A DNA stretch of 64,000 bases from Nocardiopsis suaedae (lineage in GTDB: Bacteria; Actinomycetota; Actinomycetes; Streptosporangiales; Streptosporangiaceae), in contig NZ_JAQFWP010000026.1 of NCBI RefSeq assembly GCF_027706745.1, positions 1-64,000 of the forward strand. The letters are read 5' to 3'. Positions 19,253 through 28,872 of the stretch are shown in pieces. The position numbers and the translations under genes were made by a program. Numbering within the stretch: the stretch's first letter is position 1; each line of letters starts with the position of its first letter. The notes beneath the pieces were generated by a model, which saw only the letters and a list, made by a program, of their open reading frames with translations, was not told where the DNA came from and made no database searches.

Positions 19253-19420
19253 ATGACCGGTGCATGGGACGGCCTGATCGTCCTCGGCCTCTTGGTCGTC
19301 CTCCTGGTGATCGGGGTGCGCAAGCTGCGCCCCCGGATGCACATCCCCTGGACGACCGGGGGGATCGTGGTCTTCTTCATCTTCCTGGTGCTGCTGCTGT
19401 GGGCCTGGTCCTGGCGCTGA
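19253..19420 (+). CDS. Small two-TM membrane protein
   Basis: A 55-residue open frame beginning MTGAWDGLIVLGLLVVLLVI, then RKLRPRMHIPW, then a second hydrophobic segment (GGIVVFFIFLVLLLWAW) and ending SWR. Two transmembrane helices with a basic loop are evident. GAAAGGG precedes the ATG. It lies 42 bp after the acyl-CoA dehydrogenase and could be co-transcribed with it. The function is unknown. The hydrophobic periodicity and position make it a likely real gene. Confidence 0.6.
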   Translation: MTGAWDGLIVLGLLVVLLVIGVRKLRPRMHIPWTTGGIVVFFIFLVLLLWAWSWR

Positions 19421-19424
19421 CCCC

Positions 19425-19492
19425 GCGTTGATCTCGGGGAGAACGCCCCTACCACCGCGGTTTCAGGGGCGAAACCCCCGAGGTCAACGAGG
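19425..19492. repeat. Palindromic element, family C copy 2
   Basis: GCGTTGATCTCGGG on the left and CCCGAGGTCAACGAGG on the right frame a centre that starts like copy 1 (GCCCCTACCA). It lies between two converging genes, as expected for a bidirectional terminator. Confidence 0.7.
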
Positions 19493-19503
19493 CGGAGGCG
19501 GGG

Positions 19504-21762
19504 CTATTCGGCCTTCATCGGGATCTCGAACCAGACGGCCTTCCCGGTGGGCGTGGGCCGCGACCCCCAGCGCGCGGCGAGCTGGTCCACCAGGTAGAGC
19601 CCGCGCCCGCCCTCGTCGTCGGCGCCCGCGCTGCGGATCCGCGGCAGCCGCAGGTCGTTGTCGAAGACCTCCACCCACACCGACTCGGCGCCGCGGCGCA
19701 GCCGCAGCCAGAAGGTGCTGTCCGGCTCGCCGGGGTCCTCCTCGGCCAGCTCCTCCAGCAGGTCCGACCAGTCCTCGGAGAAGTCCTCGGCCGTGTCCTC
19801 GGCCCCGGCGCCGAAGCCCGCCGCCTCGGCCCCCGAGTCGCGCACCCCCTCGGTGGTGAACTCCCGCCGCACCGGGTGCGGGGTGGCGTGGATGACCACG
19901 TTGGTGACGATCTCGGAGACGAGCAGGCAGGCCAGCTCGGCCTGGCCCGGGTCCATCCCCCACTCGGCGAAGGTGGAGGCGGCCAGGTGCCGCGCCTCGG
20001 CCACGGTGGGCGCCTCGGCCGGGTAGCTCTCCTCCCGCAGCGACAGCTCCTCGGGGTGGGTGCGCACCACCAGCAGCGCGGTGTCGTCGTCGGTCTCCCC
20101 GGGCACCGAGGCCAGCGCGGTGTCGGCGATCCGCTCCACGTCCCGGTCGGCGACCCGGTACACCCGCTCGTGCAGCCGCTCCAGGGAGCGCCGGGGGTCG
20201 GCCTCGCCGCCCACGGGGCGGCGGTCCACCAGCCCGTCGGTGTAGAGCAGCAGCGCCGCGCCGGGCGGGAGGGTCAGGTCGGCCTGGTGGTAGACGGCCT
20301 CGTCGTAGGGGACGCCCCGGGCCTTGCCGCCCAGCAGCGAGTCGGTGACCTCCAGGGCCAGCTCGCACACCTCGCCGTCGGCGATGAGCAGCGGCGGCTG
20401 GTGCCCGGCGTTGGCGTAGGACAGCTGCCGGGACCAGGCGTCGTAGACCATGTACAGGCAGCTCACGCTGGGCACCCAGGTGCCGCCGGTGCCGTCCGGG
20501 CGGCCCAGCCGCCGCACCCACTCGTCCAGCTCGCGCAGGATGTCGGCGGGCTCGCGGTCGGCCTGGGCGAAGGCGCGCAGCGCCGCGCGCAGCTGCCCCA
20601 TCACGGCGGCGGCGTGCGGGCCGCGGCCCTCCACGTCGCCCACGACGATGCCCACGCGCCCGGCCGACAGCGGGACCACGTCGTAGAAGTCGCCCCCGAC
20701 CTGGGTCTGGATGCCGTGCCCGTGCGCCTCCAGCGGCTTGGCCGGAACGTACCGGTGGGCGATGGACAGCCCGTCGAAGGGCGGGAACGAGCGGGGCAGC
20801 AGGCTGTGCTGGAAGGCCAGCGCGGTGCTGCGCTCCTCCTCGAAGAGGCGGGCGTTGTCGATGGCCAGCGCCACCCGGGAGGCGACCGCCCCCGCCAGGT
20901 CGCAGTCGAAGCCGTCGTAGTCGGTCTTGTCCCGGGGGGTGAGCCGGGACAGGGCCAGGGTGAGCACGCCCAGCAGCTCTCCGCGCGCGCGCAGCGGCGC
21001 GGCCACCGCGGAGGCCAGGCCCACCTGGTCGGCCACGCGGGCGGAGCGCTCGTCCACCATGCCGGGCGGGTGGCGCAGGTCGCCCGCGGTGACCGTCTCC
21101 AGGCGGCGCATGGCGCGGGCGGCGAAGTGCCGCTCGGGGTAGCGCACCTCCTGGCCGACGTCGGGCCAGGTGCCCGGGGGCGGCGACCAGCCCTCGGCGT
21201 GCACCGACACGCGGCGCACCAGCCGGTCGTGGTCGTAGAGGTCGATGAAGCAGTGGTCGGCGAACTGGGGGACGAGGGTCTCGGCGACGGCTTTCAGCGC
21301 GCCGTCGAACTGCAGCGACCCGGCCAGCCGGGCGCCGATCCGCTCCAGCAGCCCGTACTGCTCCTCCACCCGGCCGCTGCGCATCGCCTCGTAGGCGAAG
21401 ATGGCCATGCCCTCGACGGCGCCGTCCTCGCCGCACATCGGCACCGCCTGGGCGCGCACGTGCATCCAGGCGGCGTCGGCGCGCACCACGGCGAAGGTGC
21501 CCTCCCAGGTGCGGCCGCGCAGCACCTGGCGGGCGAGCTGGGAGGCGCGCTCGCGGTCGGACTCGTGCACGCCGATGTCGAGCAGGGAGGCGCCGATCGG
21601 GTCGGCGCGCCCGGTGAAGCCGAACAGGCGGCGGGCGTAGGCGTTCCAGTAGCGCAGGTGGCTGAAGCGGTCGGCCACGATGACGGCGATCCGCGCCTGC
21701 TCGACGACCGTCTCCCCGGTGATCGCGCTGTCGTCGTAAAAGGCTTCCCCCCACCGCTTCAT
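19504..21762 (-). CDS. PAS-GAF-SpoIIE phosphatase with HATPase domain
   Basis: A 752-residue signalling protein of the RsbU/RsbP type. A PAS domain comes first (VVEQARIAVIVADRFSHLRYWNAYARRLFGF). A GAF domain follows (about residues 150-325), then a PP2C/SpoIIE phosphatase (about 335-555: QTQVGGDFYDVVPL, VGDVEGRGPHAAAVM, YANAGHQPPLL, LYTDGLVDRR, DDDTALLVV). The C terminus is a GHKL anti-sigma-kinase-like domain (LLVSEIVTNVVIHA ... GGRGLYLVDQLAARWG). An acidic insertion of about 45 residues splits that domain. It probably controls an anti-anti-sigma factor encoded elsewhere. No anti-sigma gene is adjacent. Confidence 0.92.
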   Translation of the reverse strand: MKRWGEAFYDDSAITGETVVEQARIAVIVADRFSHLRYWNAYARRLFGFTGRADPIGASLLDIGVHESDRERASQLARQVLRGRTWEGTFAVVRADAAWMHVRAQAVPMCGEDGAVEGMAIFAYEAMRSGRVEEQYGLLERIGARLAGSLQFDGALKAVAETLVPQFADHCFIDLYDHDRLVRRVSVHAEGWSPPPGTWPDVGQEVRYPERHFAARAMRRLETVTAGDLRHPPGMVDERSARVADQVGLASAVAAPLRARGELLGVLTLALSRLTPRDKTDYDGFDCDLAGAVASRVALAIDNARLFEEERSTALAFQHSLLPRSFPPFDGLSIAHRYVPAKPLEAHGHGIQTQVGGDFYDVVPLSAGRVGIVVGDVEGRGPHAAAVMGQLRAALRAFAQADREPADILRELDEWVRRLGRPDGTGGTWVPSVSCLYMVYDAWSRQLSYANAGHQPPLLIADGEVCELALEVTDSLLGGKARGVPYDEAVYHQADLTLPPGAALLLYTDGLVDRRPVGGEADPRRSLERLHERVYRVADRDVERIADTALASVPGETDDDTALLVVRTHPEELSLREESYPAEAPTVAEARHLAASTFAEWGMDPGQAELACLLVSEIVTNVVIHATPHPVRREFTTEGVRDSGAEAAGFGAGAEDTAEDFSEDWSDLLEELAEEDPGEPDSTFWLRLRRGAESVWVEVFDNDLRLPRIRSAGADDEGGRGLYLVDQLAARWGSRPTPTGKAVWFEIPMKAE

Positions 21763-21922
21763 TCAGCCGCCACCTTGCCGTCAAGGATCCGCACCGTGCC
21801 GACCCGCGCGTTCTCCGGATCGCCCCCGCTTTCGCCCGAGCATAGCCCCACAGGGCGCAAATCCGCAGAGCAACGCGACATTTCGGGGACAGGGGCGCTC
21901 CGTCCGCCGCGCCCGGGCACGG

Positions 21923-22630
21923 TCAGTGCTTGGCGACGAAGACGTGGCCGGCGACCTCCCGCGAGAGCTCCCCCGCCGTACCGTCGCCGGAGTTCGGCAG
22001 CACCCGCACCCCGTCCTCGGTGGCGGTCAGGCGGACCTCGCCGCCCGGGCGCACTCCGGCCTCCTTCAGTTCCCGCATGACCTCGGTGTCGGTCTGCAGG
22101 TGCTCGCTGATCCGGCGGACCGTGACCGTGGTCTCGGCGCCGTTGGCGATCTCGGTCATGGGGGCGATGGAGTCGTCGGAGAACGGCTCGGGCGAATAGT
22201 CGTCCAGGCCCAGCTCGTCCAGGCCGGGGATGGGGTTGCCGTGCGGGCACACCGAGGGCGCGTTGAGCAGCCTCACCAGGCGCTCCTCGACGGCCTCGGA
22301 GATGACGTGCTCCCAGCGGCACGCCTCCACGTGCACGTCCTCCCAGGCGAGGCCGATCACGTCGACGAGGAGGCGCTCGGCGAGCCGGTGCTTGCGCATG
22401 ACGTGCATGGCGAGACGGCGGCCCTCGGAGGTCATCACGAGGTGCCGGTCGTTCTCCACCCGCAGGAGGCCGTCGCGCTCCATCCGGGCCACCGTCTGGC
22501 TCACGGTGGGGCCGCTCTGGTGCAGGCGCTCCGCGATGCGCGCGCGGAGCGGGACGATGCCCTCCTCCTCAAGCTCGAAGATGGTACGCAGGTACATCTC
22601 CGTGGTGTCGATGAGCCCGTGTGCGGTCAA
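21923..22630 (-). CDS. DtxR-family metal-dependent regulator
   Basis: A 235-residue iron or manganese dependent repressor. The N-terminal helix-turn-helix is textbook (LIDTTEMYLRTIFELEEEGIVPLRARIAERLHQSGPTVSQTVARMERDGLL). The metal/dimerisation domain contains HRLAERLLVDVIGLAWEDVHVEACRWEHVIS and CPHGNPIPG. A C-terminal SH3/FeoA-like domain follows. The start is TTG at 22630, supported by GGAGGAGAGCG just upstream; no earlier in-frame ATG fits. Metal preference cannot be decided from the sequence. Confidence 0.93.
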   Translation of the reverse strand: MTAHGLIDTTEMYLRTIFELEEEGIVPLRARIAERLHQSGPTVSQTVARMERDGLLRVENDRHLVMTSEGRRLAMHVMRKHRLAERLLVDVIGLAWEDVHVEACRWEHVISEAVEERLVRLLNAPSVCPHGNPIPGLDELGLDDYSPEPFSDDSIAPMTEIANGAETTVTVRRISEHLQTDTEVMRELKEAGVRPGGEVRLTATEDGVRVLPNSGDGTAGELSREVAGHVFVAKH

Positions 22631-22652
22631 CGCTCTCCTCCCCTCGTCGGCC

Positions 22653-22683
22653 GTTGAGAGCCGGCCGCCGCAGAACTCTCAAC
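22653..22683. promoter_or_regulatory. Inverted repeat upstream of dtxR-like gene
   Basis: GTTGAGAG at 22653 and CTCTCAAC at 22676 are exact inverse complements about 15 bp apart, starting 23 bp before the DtxR-family start codon. It could be an autoregulatory operator or a leader hairpin. Confidence 0.4.
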
Positions 22684-22805
22684 ACCGGTCGGCGGCGACG
22701 GATTCCCCGCTCCGGGCGGAGTCGCACAGCCTGCCGATGGCTTACATCATAGCGTCCGGAACGGGGCGTGTTCCGGCCGTGGGCCCCGTGTGCGGCGGCT
22801 CGCGC

Positions 22806-23468
22806 TCACGGGGAGAGGCGGTCGACGACCCAGTGCCCGCCGGAGCCCTCACCGGTGCGCAGGTACCGGAACCTGTCGTGCATGCGGTCCGACCCGCCCT
22901 GCCAGAACTCGACCTCTTGGGGGACGATCCGGTAGCCGCCCCAGTACTCGGGGCGCGGCACCTCCTCCTCGTCCTTCCAGACCGCCTCCCAGTGGGCATA
23001 CCGCTCCTGCAGCTGGGAACGGTCGGTGACAGGGGAGGACTGATGCGCGCTCGCCCACGCGCCGATGCGGGAGCCGCGGGGACGCGACCGGAAGTAGGCG
23101 TCGTTCTCGGCGTCCCCGAGCGGTTCGGCGCGCCCGATGAAGGAGACCTGGCGCCGGATGGCGTGCCAGGGGAAGAGGACCGCGGTCCGCGGCTCCCGCT
23201 CCAGCGCGCGGGCCTTGCGGGAGCGGCGGTTGGTGAAGAAGCGCAGCCCGGACGTGTCGAAGCCCTTCAGGAGCACGGTGCGCGAGCGCGGCGCGCCGCC
23301 GGGGTCGACGGTGCTCAGCACCATCGCGTTGGGCTCGGCCAGCCCCGCCTCCGCGGCCTGGGAGAACCACAGGTCGAACAGGTCCATCGGGTCATCGGGC
23401 AGCGCGGAGCGTCCCAAAGGTGCACCGGAATAGGGTTCACGCAGCTCAGCCGGGTCACAATTGCTCAC
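22806..23468 (-). CDS. pdxH: Pyridoxamine 5'-phosphate oxidase
   Basis: This 220-residue FMN enzyme oxidises pyridoxine or pyridoxamine 5'-phosphate to PLP. Family blocks are in order: DPMDLFDLWFSQA, NAMVLSTVDPGGAPRSRTVLLKGFD, GLRFFTNRRSRKARALE, FPWHAIRRQVSFIGRAE, YFRSRPRGSRIGAWASAHQS, WGGYRIVPQEVEFWQGGSDRMHDRFRYLR and the C-terminal RLSP. The GTG at 23468 has GGAGG about 10 nt upstream. It is divergent from the citrate synthase gene with a 48-bp shared promoter region. Confidence 0.95.
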   Translation of the reverse strand: MSNCDPAELREPYSGAPLGRSALPDDPMDLFDLWFSQAAEAGLAEPNAMVLSTVDPGGAPRSRTVLLKGFDTSGLRFFTNRRSRKARALEREPRTAVLFPWHAIRRQVSFIGRAEPLGDAENDAYFRSRPRGSRIGAWASAHQSSPVTDRSQLQERYAHWEAVWKDEEEVPRPEYWGGYRIVPQEVEFWQGGSDRMHDRFRYLRTGEGSGGHWVVDRLSP

Positions 23469-23516
23469 GATCGTGCATCCTCCACGGTTCGCCCGTCGAG
23501 CGCAAAGGATGGCGCC

Positions 23517-24632
23517 ATGACCGAGTTCAGACCCGGGCTCGAAGGAGTCACGGCCTTTCGGACCGAGATCGCCGAACCGGACAAGGACGGCGGCGCCCTC
23601 CGCTACCGCGGGGTCGACATCGAGCGGCTGGTGGGGAAGGTGACCTACGGCCGGGTGTGGGGGCTGCTGGTCGACGACGCCCTGGACCCGGGGCTGCCCC
23701 CGGCCGAGGCGCCGCCGTCCCCGGTGCGCACCGGGGACGTGCGGGTGGACGTTCAAGCCGCGTTGGCGGCGTTCGCCCCGCGCATGGGGCTGTCCCCGCT
23801 GCTGGACACCGAGCCCGCGCAGGCCCGGGAGGACATGGCGCGGGTGGCGTCGGCCGCGCTGTCGGTGATCGCCCGCGCGGCGCGCGCGGCCTCGGGCGGG
23901 GGCGCCGAGGTGCCCGAGGCCCGTGCCGCCGAGGGCGCCACCGCGGTGGAGCGGTTCATGGTGGCGCTGCGCGGCGACCCGGACCCCGCCCATGTGCGGG
24001 CGGTGGACGCCTACTGGACGTCGGCGGCCGAGCACGGCATGAACGCCTCCACGTTCACCGCCCGGGTGATCGCCTCGACCGGGGCGGACGCGGCCGCGGC
24101 GATGTCCGGGGCGGTGGGGGCGATGTCGGGCCCCCTGCACGGCGGCGCCCCGGCCCGGGTGCTGCACCTGCTCGACGGGGCCGAGCAGGCGGGGGACGCC
24201 CGGTCCTACGTGCGCGGGGTGCTGGACCGCGGGGAGCGGCTGATGGGGTTCGGGCACCGGGTGTACCGGGCCGAGGACCCGCGTGCCCGGGTGCTCCGGC
24301 GCACCGCCCGCGAGCTGGGCGCGCCCCGGTACGAGGCGGCGGCCGCGGTCGAGGAGGCGGCCCTGGCCGAGCTGGCCGAGCGCAAGCCGGACCGGGTGCT
24401 GGCGACCAACGTGGAGTACTGGGCGGCGGTGGTGCTCGACTTCGCGCGGATCCCCTCCGAGCTGTTCACGCCGATGTTCACGGCCGCGCGCCTGGCCGGG
24501 TGGTCGGCGCACGTGCTGGAGCAGCGGCTCACCGGGCGGCTGGTGCGGCCGAGCGCCGAGTACACCGGACCGGCCGATCGGCCCCTGGAGGACGTCGCCG
24601 GGGCCCAGGAGGCGCTCGCCCAGGGGGTCTGA
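23517..24632 (+). CDS. Citrate synthase (CitA/citrate synthase 2 type)
   Basis: A 371-residue type II-like citrate synthase condensing acetyl-CoA (or a related acyl-CoA) with oxaloacetate. It begins with FRPGLEGVTAFRTEIAEPDKDGGALRYRGVDIERL, typical of the actinobacterial second citrate synthase. The catalytic histidines lie in GPLHGGAPARVL and MGFGHRVYRAEDPRARVL. AAAGGATGG precedes the ATG. The sequence is Ala-rich and shorter than the TCA-cycle enzyme. A methylcitrate role cannot be excluded. Confidence 0.9.
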   Translation: MTEFRPGLEGVTAFRTEIAEPDKDGGALRYRGVDIERLVGKVTYGRVWGLLVDDALDPGLPPAEAPPSPVRTGDVRVDVQAALAAFAPRMGLSPLLDTEPAQAREDMARVASAALSVIARAARAASGGGAEVPEARAAEGATAVERFMVALRGDPDPAHVRAVDAYWTSAAEHGMNASTFTARVIASTGADAAAAMSGAVGAMSGPLHGGAPARVLHLLDGAEQAGDARSYVRGVLDRGERLMGFGHRVYRAEDPRARVLRRTARELGAPRYEAAAAVEEAALAELAERKPDRVLATNVEYWAAVVLDFARIPSELFTPMFTAARLAGWSAHVLEQRLTGRLVRPSAEYTGPADRPLEDVAGAQEALAQGV

Positions 24633-26009
<1,377 letters not shown>

Positions 26010-26031
26010 GCCTGTCGGACCCGGTACACAT

Positions 26032-26060
26032 GGGGGTCGGCCCGCTCCGGGCCGGCCCCC
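26032..26060 (+). terminator. Intrinsic terminator after serC
   Basis: GGGGGTCGGCCCG pairs with CGGGCCGGCCCCC around a 3-nt loop (one wobble), followed by TCTTCTCTTT. The T-rich tail makes it the most classical terminator in the window. Confidence 0.85.
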
Positions 26061-26091
26061 TCTTCTCTTTCCGACGAGCCCCAGGCCGGGA

Positions 26092-27099
26092 GTGGATCGC
26101 CCAGTGCGCAGGAACAAGCGGCAGCCCGAGACCGCCATCGTCTCCCACCGCGGCGCGCCGGCCCACCGGCCCGAGCACACCCTGGCCTCCTACCGGCTGG
26201 GGGCGCGGCACGGCGGCGACTTCATCGAGACCGACCTGGTGTCCACCGCCGACGGGGTCCTGGTGGCACGGCACGAGCCGGAGATCGGCGGCACCACCGA
26301 CGTGTCCGGTCGGCCCGAGTTCGCCGACCGGCGCACCACCCGCACCGTCGACGGGGTCGAGCACACCGGCTGGTTCGCCCAGGACTTCACCCTGGCGGAG
26401 CTGAAGACGCTGCGCGCCGTCGAGCGCATCCCGGACGTGCGGCCGGACAACGCCTCCTACGACGGGGAGTTCGCGGTCCCCACGCTGGAGGAGATCATCG
26501 CGCTCGCAAAGGAGATGACGGCGGAGCTGGGGCGCCCGGTCGGGATCTACCCGGAGACCAAGAGCCCGGCCCACCACGAGGCGGCGGGGCTGGGGCTGGA
26601 GGAGCCGCTGGCGGCGGCGCTGCGCGAGCACGGGCTGGCCGGGCCCGAGCCGGAGGTCCCCGTCTTCCTGCAGTCCTTCGAGAGCGGCAGCCTGAAGAAG
26701 CTCGCCGGCCTGGAGGTGCCGCTGGTCTTCCTGATGGAGGACGCCGAGCCGTGGCACCGGTTCACCAGCGGGGAAGGGCTGGCCGAGGTCGCGTCGTTCG
26801 CGCACGCCATCGGCCCGGACAAGGGCATGGTGGTGGCACGCGAGGAGGACGGCTCGCTGGGCGCGCCCACCGGGCTGGTGGAGGCCGCGCACGAGGCCGG
26901 GCTGCTGGTGCACCCCTACACCTTCCGCAGCGAGAACCGCTTCCTCCCGTCCGACCTGCGGTCCGAGGGCGGAGAGGGCGCGTACGGGTCCTTCGCCGCC
27001 GAGTACGCGGCGTTCTTCGCCGCCGGGGTGGACGGGGTGTTCACCGACTTCTCCCGGCACGCCTTCCTGGCCCGCGAGATCCACGCCGAGCAGGGCTGA
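26092..27099 (+). CDS. Glycerophosphodiester phosphodiesterase
   Basis: A 335-residue GDPD-family enzyme hydrolysing glycerophosphodiesters to glycerol-3-phosphate and an alcohol. The TIM-barrel catalytic blocks are clear: IVSHRGAPAHRPEHTLASYRLGARHGGDFIETDLVSTADGVLVARHEPEI, later YPETKSPAHH, FLQSFESGSLKKL and GVDGVFTDFSRHA. No signal peptide is visible, so it is probably cytoplasmic. The GTG at 26092 is used; the GTG at 26104 with GGAG upstream is an alternative. It lies after the serC terminator and has its own transcription. Confidence 0.92.
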   Translation: MDRPVRRNKRQPETAIVSHRGAPAHRPEHTLASYRLGARHGGDFIETDLVSTADGVLVARHEPEIGGTTDVSGRPEFADRRTTRTVDGVEHTGWFAQDFTLAELKTLRAVERIPDVRPDNASYDGEFAVPTLEEIIALAKEMTAELGRPVGIYPETKSPAHHEAAGLGLEEPLAAALREHGLAGPEPEVPVFLQSFESGSLKKLAGLEVPLVFLMEDAEPWHRFTSGEGLAEVASFAHAIGPDKGMVVAREEDGSLGAPTGLVEAAHEAGLLVHPYTFRSENRFLPSDLRSEGGEGAYGSFAAEYAAFFAAGVDGVFTDFSRHAFLAREIHAEQG

Positions 27100-27131
27100 G
27101 CGCGGTCAGCGGCCCTTGCGGCCGCCCGGTC

Positions 27132-27303
27132 CGTGCGTGGTCACCGTTGTCGGCGGCGACGGCGAGGCCGGCGGCTCTATCTGCTGGTCGGTCGGCCGTC
27201 GGGTGGGTGCGTGGTCACCGTGATGGGCAGCGACGGCGTGAGCGGGGCGGTTCCCCGGGCCTGCTTGCCGCCCGCCGGGTTCCTCGCGGTGCGGGCGGGT
27301 GGG
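27132..27303 (-). repeat. Family A repeat (copy 3)
   Basis: GTGCGTGGTCACCG occurs twice (27135, 27210) and leads into GCGTGAGCGGGGCGGTTCCC, then CTCGCGGTGCGGG. This is the reverse complement of the order seen in copies 1, 4 and 5. The CTTGTTCGCGTTCGTGGCGG block near 27510-27530 is likely its displaced distal part. Confidence 0.6.
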
Positions 27304-27764
27304 CCGAGGGCAGCGGGGGTGGTGCTTTCACCACGCGATCACCCTCCGGGTGGTTCGTTCGCCGCGCTCGATCGGCCAACAGGCGTGAAGGGGTCCGGTA
27401 TGCCCGGTTTCAGGGCCGGGGGTCTCACCTGTCGGGGTGAGGGGGCCGGGTGACGTGCACCCTCCTCTGGGCATCTCCGGTCCGGGTGGCTGCCTGGCCG
27501 CGAAGGTGGGTCTTGTTCGCGTTCGTGGCGGCTGCCGGGCGCTGTCTCAACCAACGTGCACCCCTCCCCTCCGACGGGAATCTCCCGCATGGTGAGACAT
27601 CGGGGCCATGGTTCGCACTCTCCGGCGCCCGGACCCGCCCCCGTCGGGCCCACTCCGAAGTCAACAGGGTTCTGACCTGGGCAAACACTCCGCGTTAAGG
27701 GGCGGGAGGACCGCGAAGCGCGCTCAGCGACACCCGCGCGGGCCCCGGGCGCGCGAAGTCGGCG

Positions 27765-27977
27765 TTTCCAGAACAGGTTCTGGAAATGGAATGCCCGGTT
27801 CGTGCCTATATGAGGGGATCACGTCGAACATCGGAGTGGGCCCAGGGGTGCCTGGGCGCTCCCGCCGAGCACTCGGGGCCCACTTCGGGCCGATATCGGC
27901 TACACACGGTGGCGACCGGGACAGTAAACGGCTCAGGCGTGCCGTTTGGGGCCCTCTCGGAGGCAGAACGCGTTCTG
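27765..27977. repeat. Paired AGAAC/GTTCT palindromes bounding a 215-bp segment
   Basis: At 27765-27786 TTTCCAGAAC and its inverse flank AG. At 27964-27977 CAGAAC and GTTCTG flank GC, followed by GAA. The outer halves face each other, so the segment looks bounded by inverted ends. Inside, AGTGGGCCC/GGGCCCACT (27834-27888) and AAACGGC/GCCGTTT (around 27926-27949) form further stems. Confidence 0.5.
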
Positions 27978-28289
27978 GAATCGCGATGACCGCGCACCCC
28001 CGCCGCCCGCGCCGCCACCCCGGTCGTCGAACAGGGCACGGAAGGGGTCTCAGTGCCCCGAAAACCGGACGAATAGGACACCGAGCGGGTAGGGGCCGGA
28101 CCGTAACCCGCTTTCTGGGCGCCACGGGCGGCCTGGGGCCATCCTGCGTGGCGGATCCGCCACCCGATCACGCCAAAGCGCCTCTTTCACGACGCAGGAT
28201 CGCTGAACCCTGCTCCCTGCACCCGGTACACCCGGAATGTCCGACCTTGGCGGGCCCCCAGCCCCCTCGCGCGGGCTACCCCGCACCCT

Positions 28290-28800
28290 GGCGGCCCGCC
28301 GCCCGGCCGAGGCCCGGAGCGGGGTACCAGCCGAGCCGCCCGCCGACCCGCACCGCGAGGAGCCCGCCGGACGGCAGGCAAGACCGGGGAACCGCCCCAC
28401 TTCTGCCGTCGCCGCCAACTCCGGTGACCACGCACACGCCCAGCGGCCGACAGCGTCGCAGGTAGGGCCGCCCACCTTGCTCGTCGCCGCTATCCCCCCG
28501 CACCCCGACGGCCCGGCGGACGGCTGGGGTCCGTGAGCGGGGTACCGGCTGGTGCCGTCGTTGCTACTGGTCACCTTGCGCCCCGGCGGCCCGCCGCCCG
28601 GCCGAGGCCCGGAGCGGGGCACCAGCCGAGCCGCCCGCCGACCCGCACCGCGAGCAGCCCGGCGCCCGGCAGACAGGCCCGGGGAACCGCCCCACTTCTG
28701 CCGTCGCCGCCAACTCCGGTGACCACGCACACACCGTACGGCCGACAGCGCTACCGCTAGGCCCGCTGACCTTCGTCGTCGCCGCCATCTACCCGGCACT
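28290..28800 (+). repeat. Tandem family A copies 4 and 5
   Basis: Two direct copies about 295 bp apart begin GGCGGCCCGCCGCCCGGCCG (28290 and 28585). Both contain GAGCGGGG(T/C)ACCAGCCGAG, GACCCGCACCGCGAG, CCGGGGAACCGCCCCAC, TTCTGCCGTCGCCGCCAACT and CCGGTGACCACGCACAC. Similarity is very high in these blocks and decays near 28760-28800, where the CTTCGTCGTCGCCGCCAT end of copy 5 is reached. Confidence 0.75.
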
Positions 28801-28872
28801 CCCGCAACCCGCCGCCCGGCCGGAGTCCATGAGGGGGACCTGCTGTTCCGTCGCCGCCCCTCACCGTGGGGG

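Larger units (their letters stand above)
27100..28872. other. 1.8-kb gene-poor repeat region
   Basis: Between two converging genes there is no open frame with a credible start, codon pattern or recognisable product. The region holds family A repeat blocks at both ends, a CGCGTTCGTGGCGGC block near 27520, two AGAAC/GTTCT palindromes, a GGGGGTCTCACC/GGTGAG hairpin near 27420 and a GTGGCGGATCCGCCAC palindrome at 28148-28163. A degraded mobile island, a structured RNA or a repeat sink are all possible. Confidence 0.6.
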
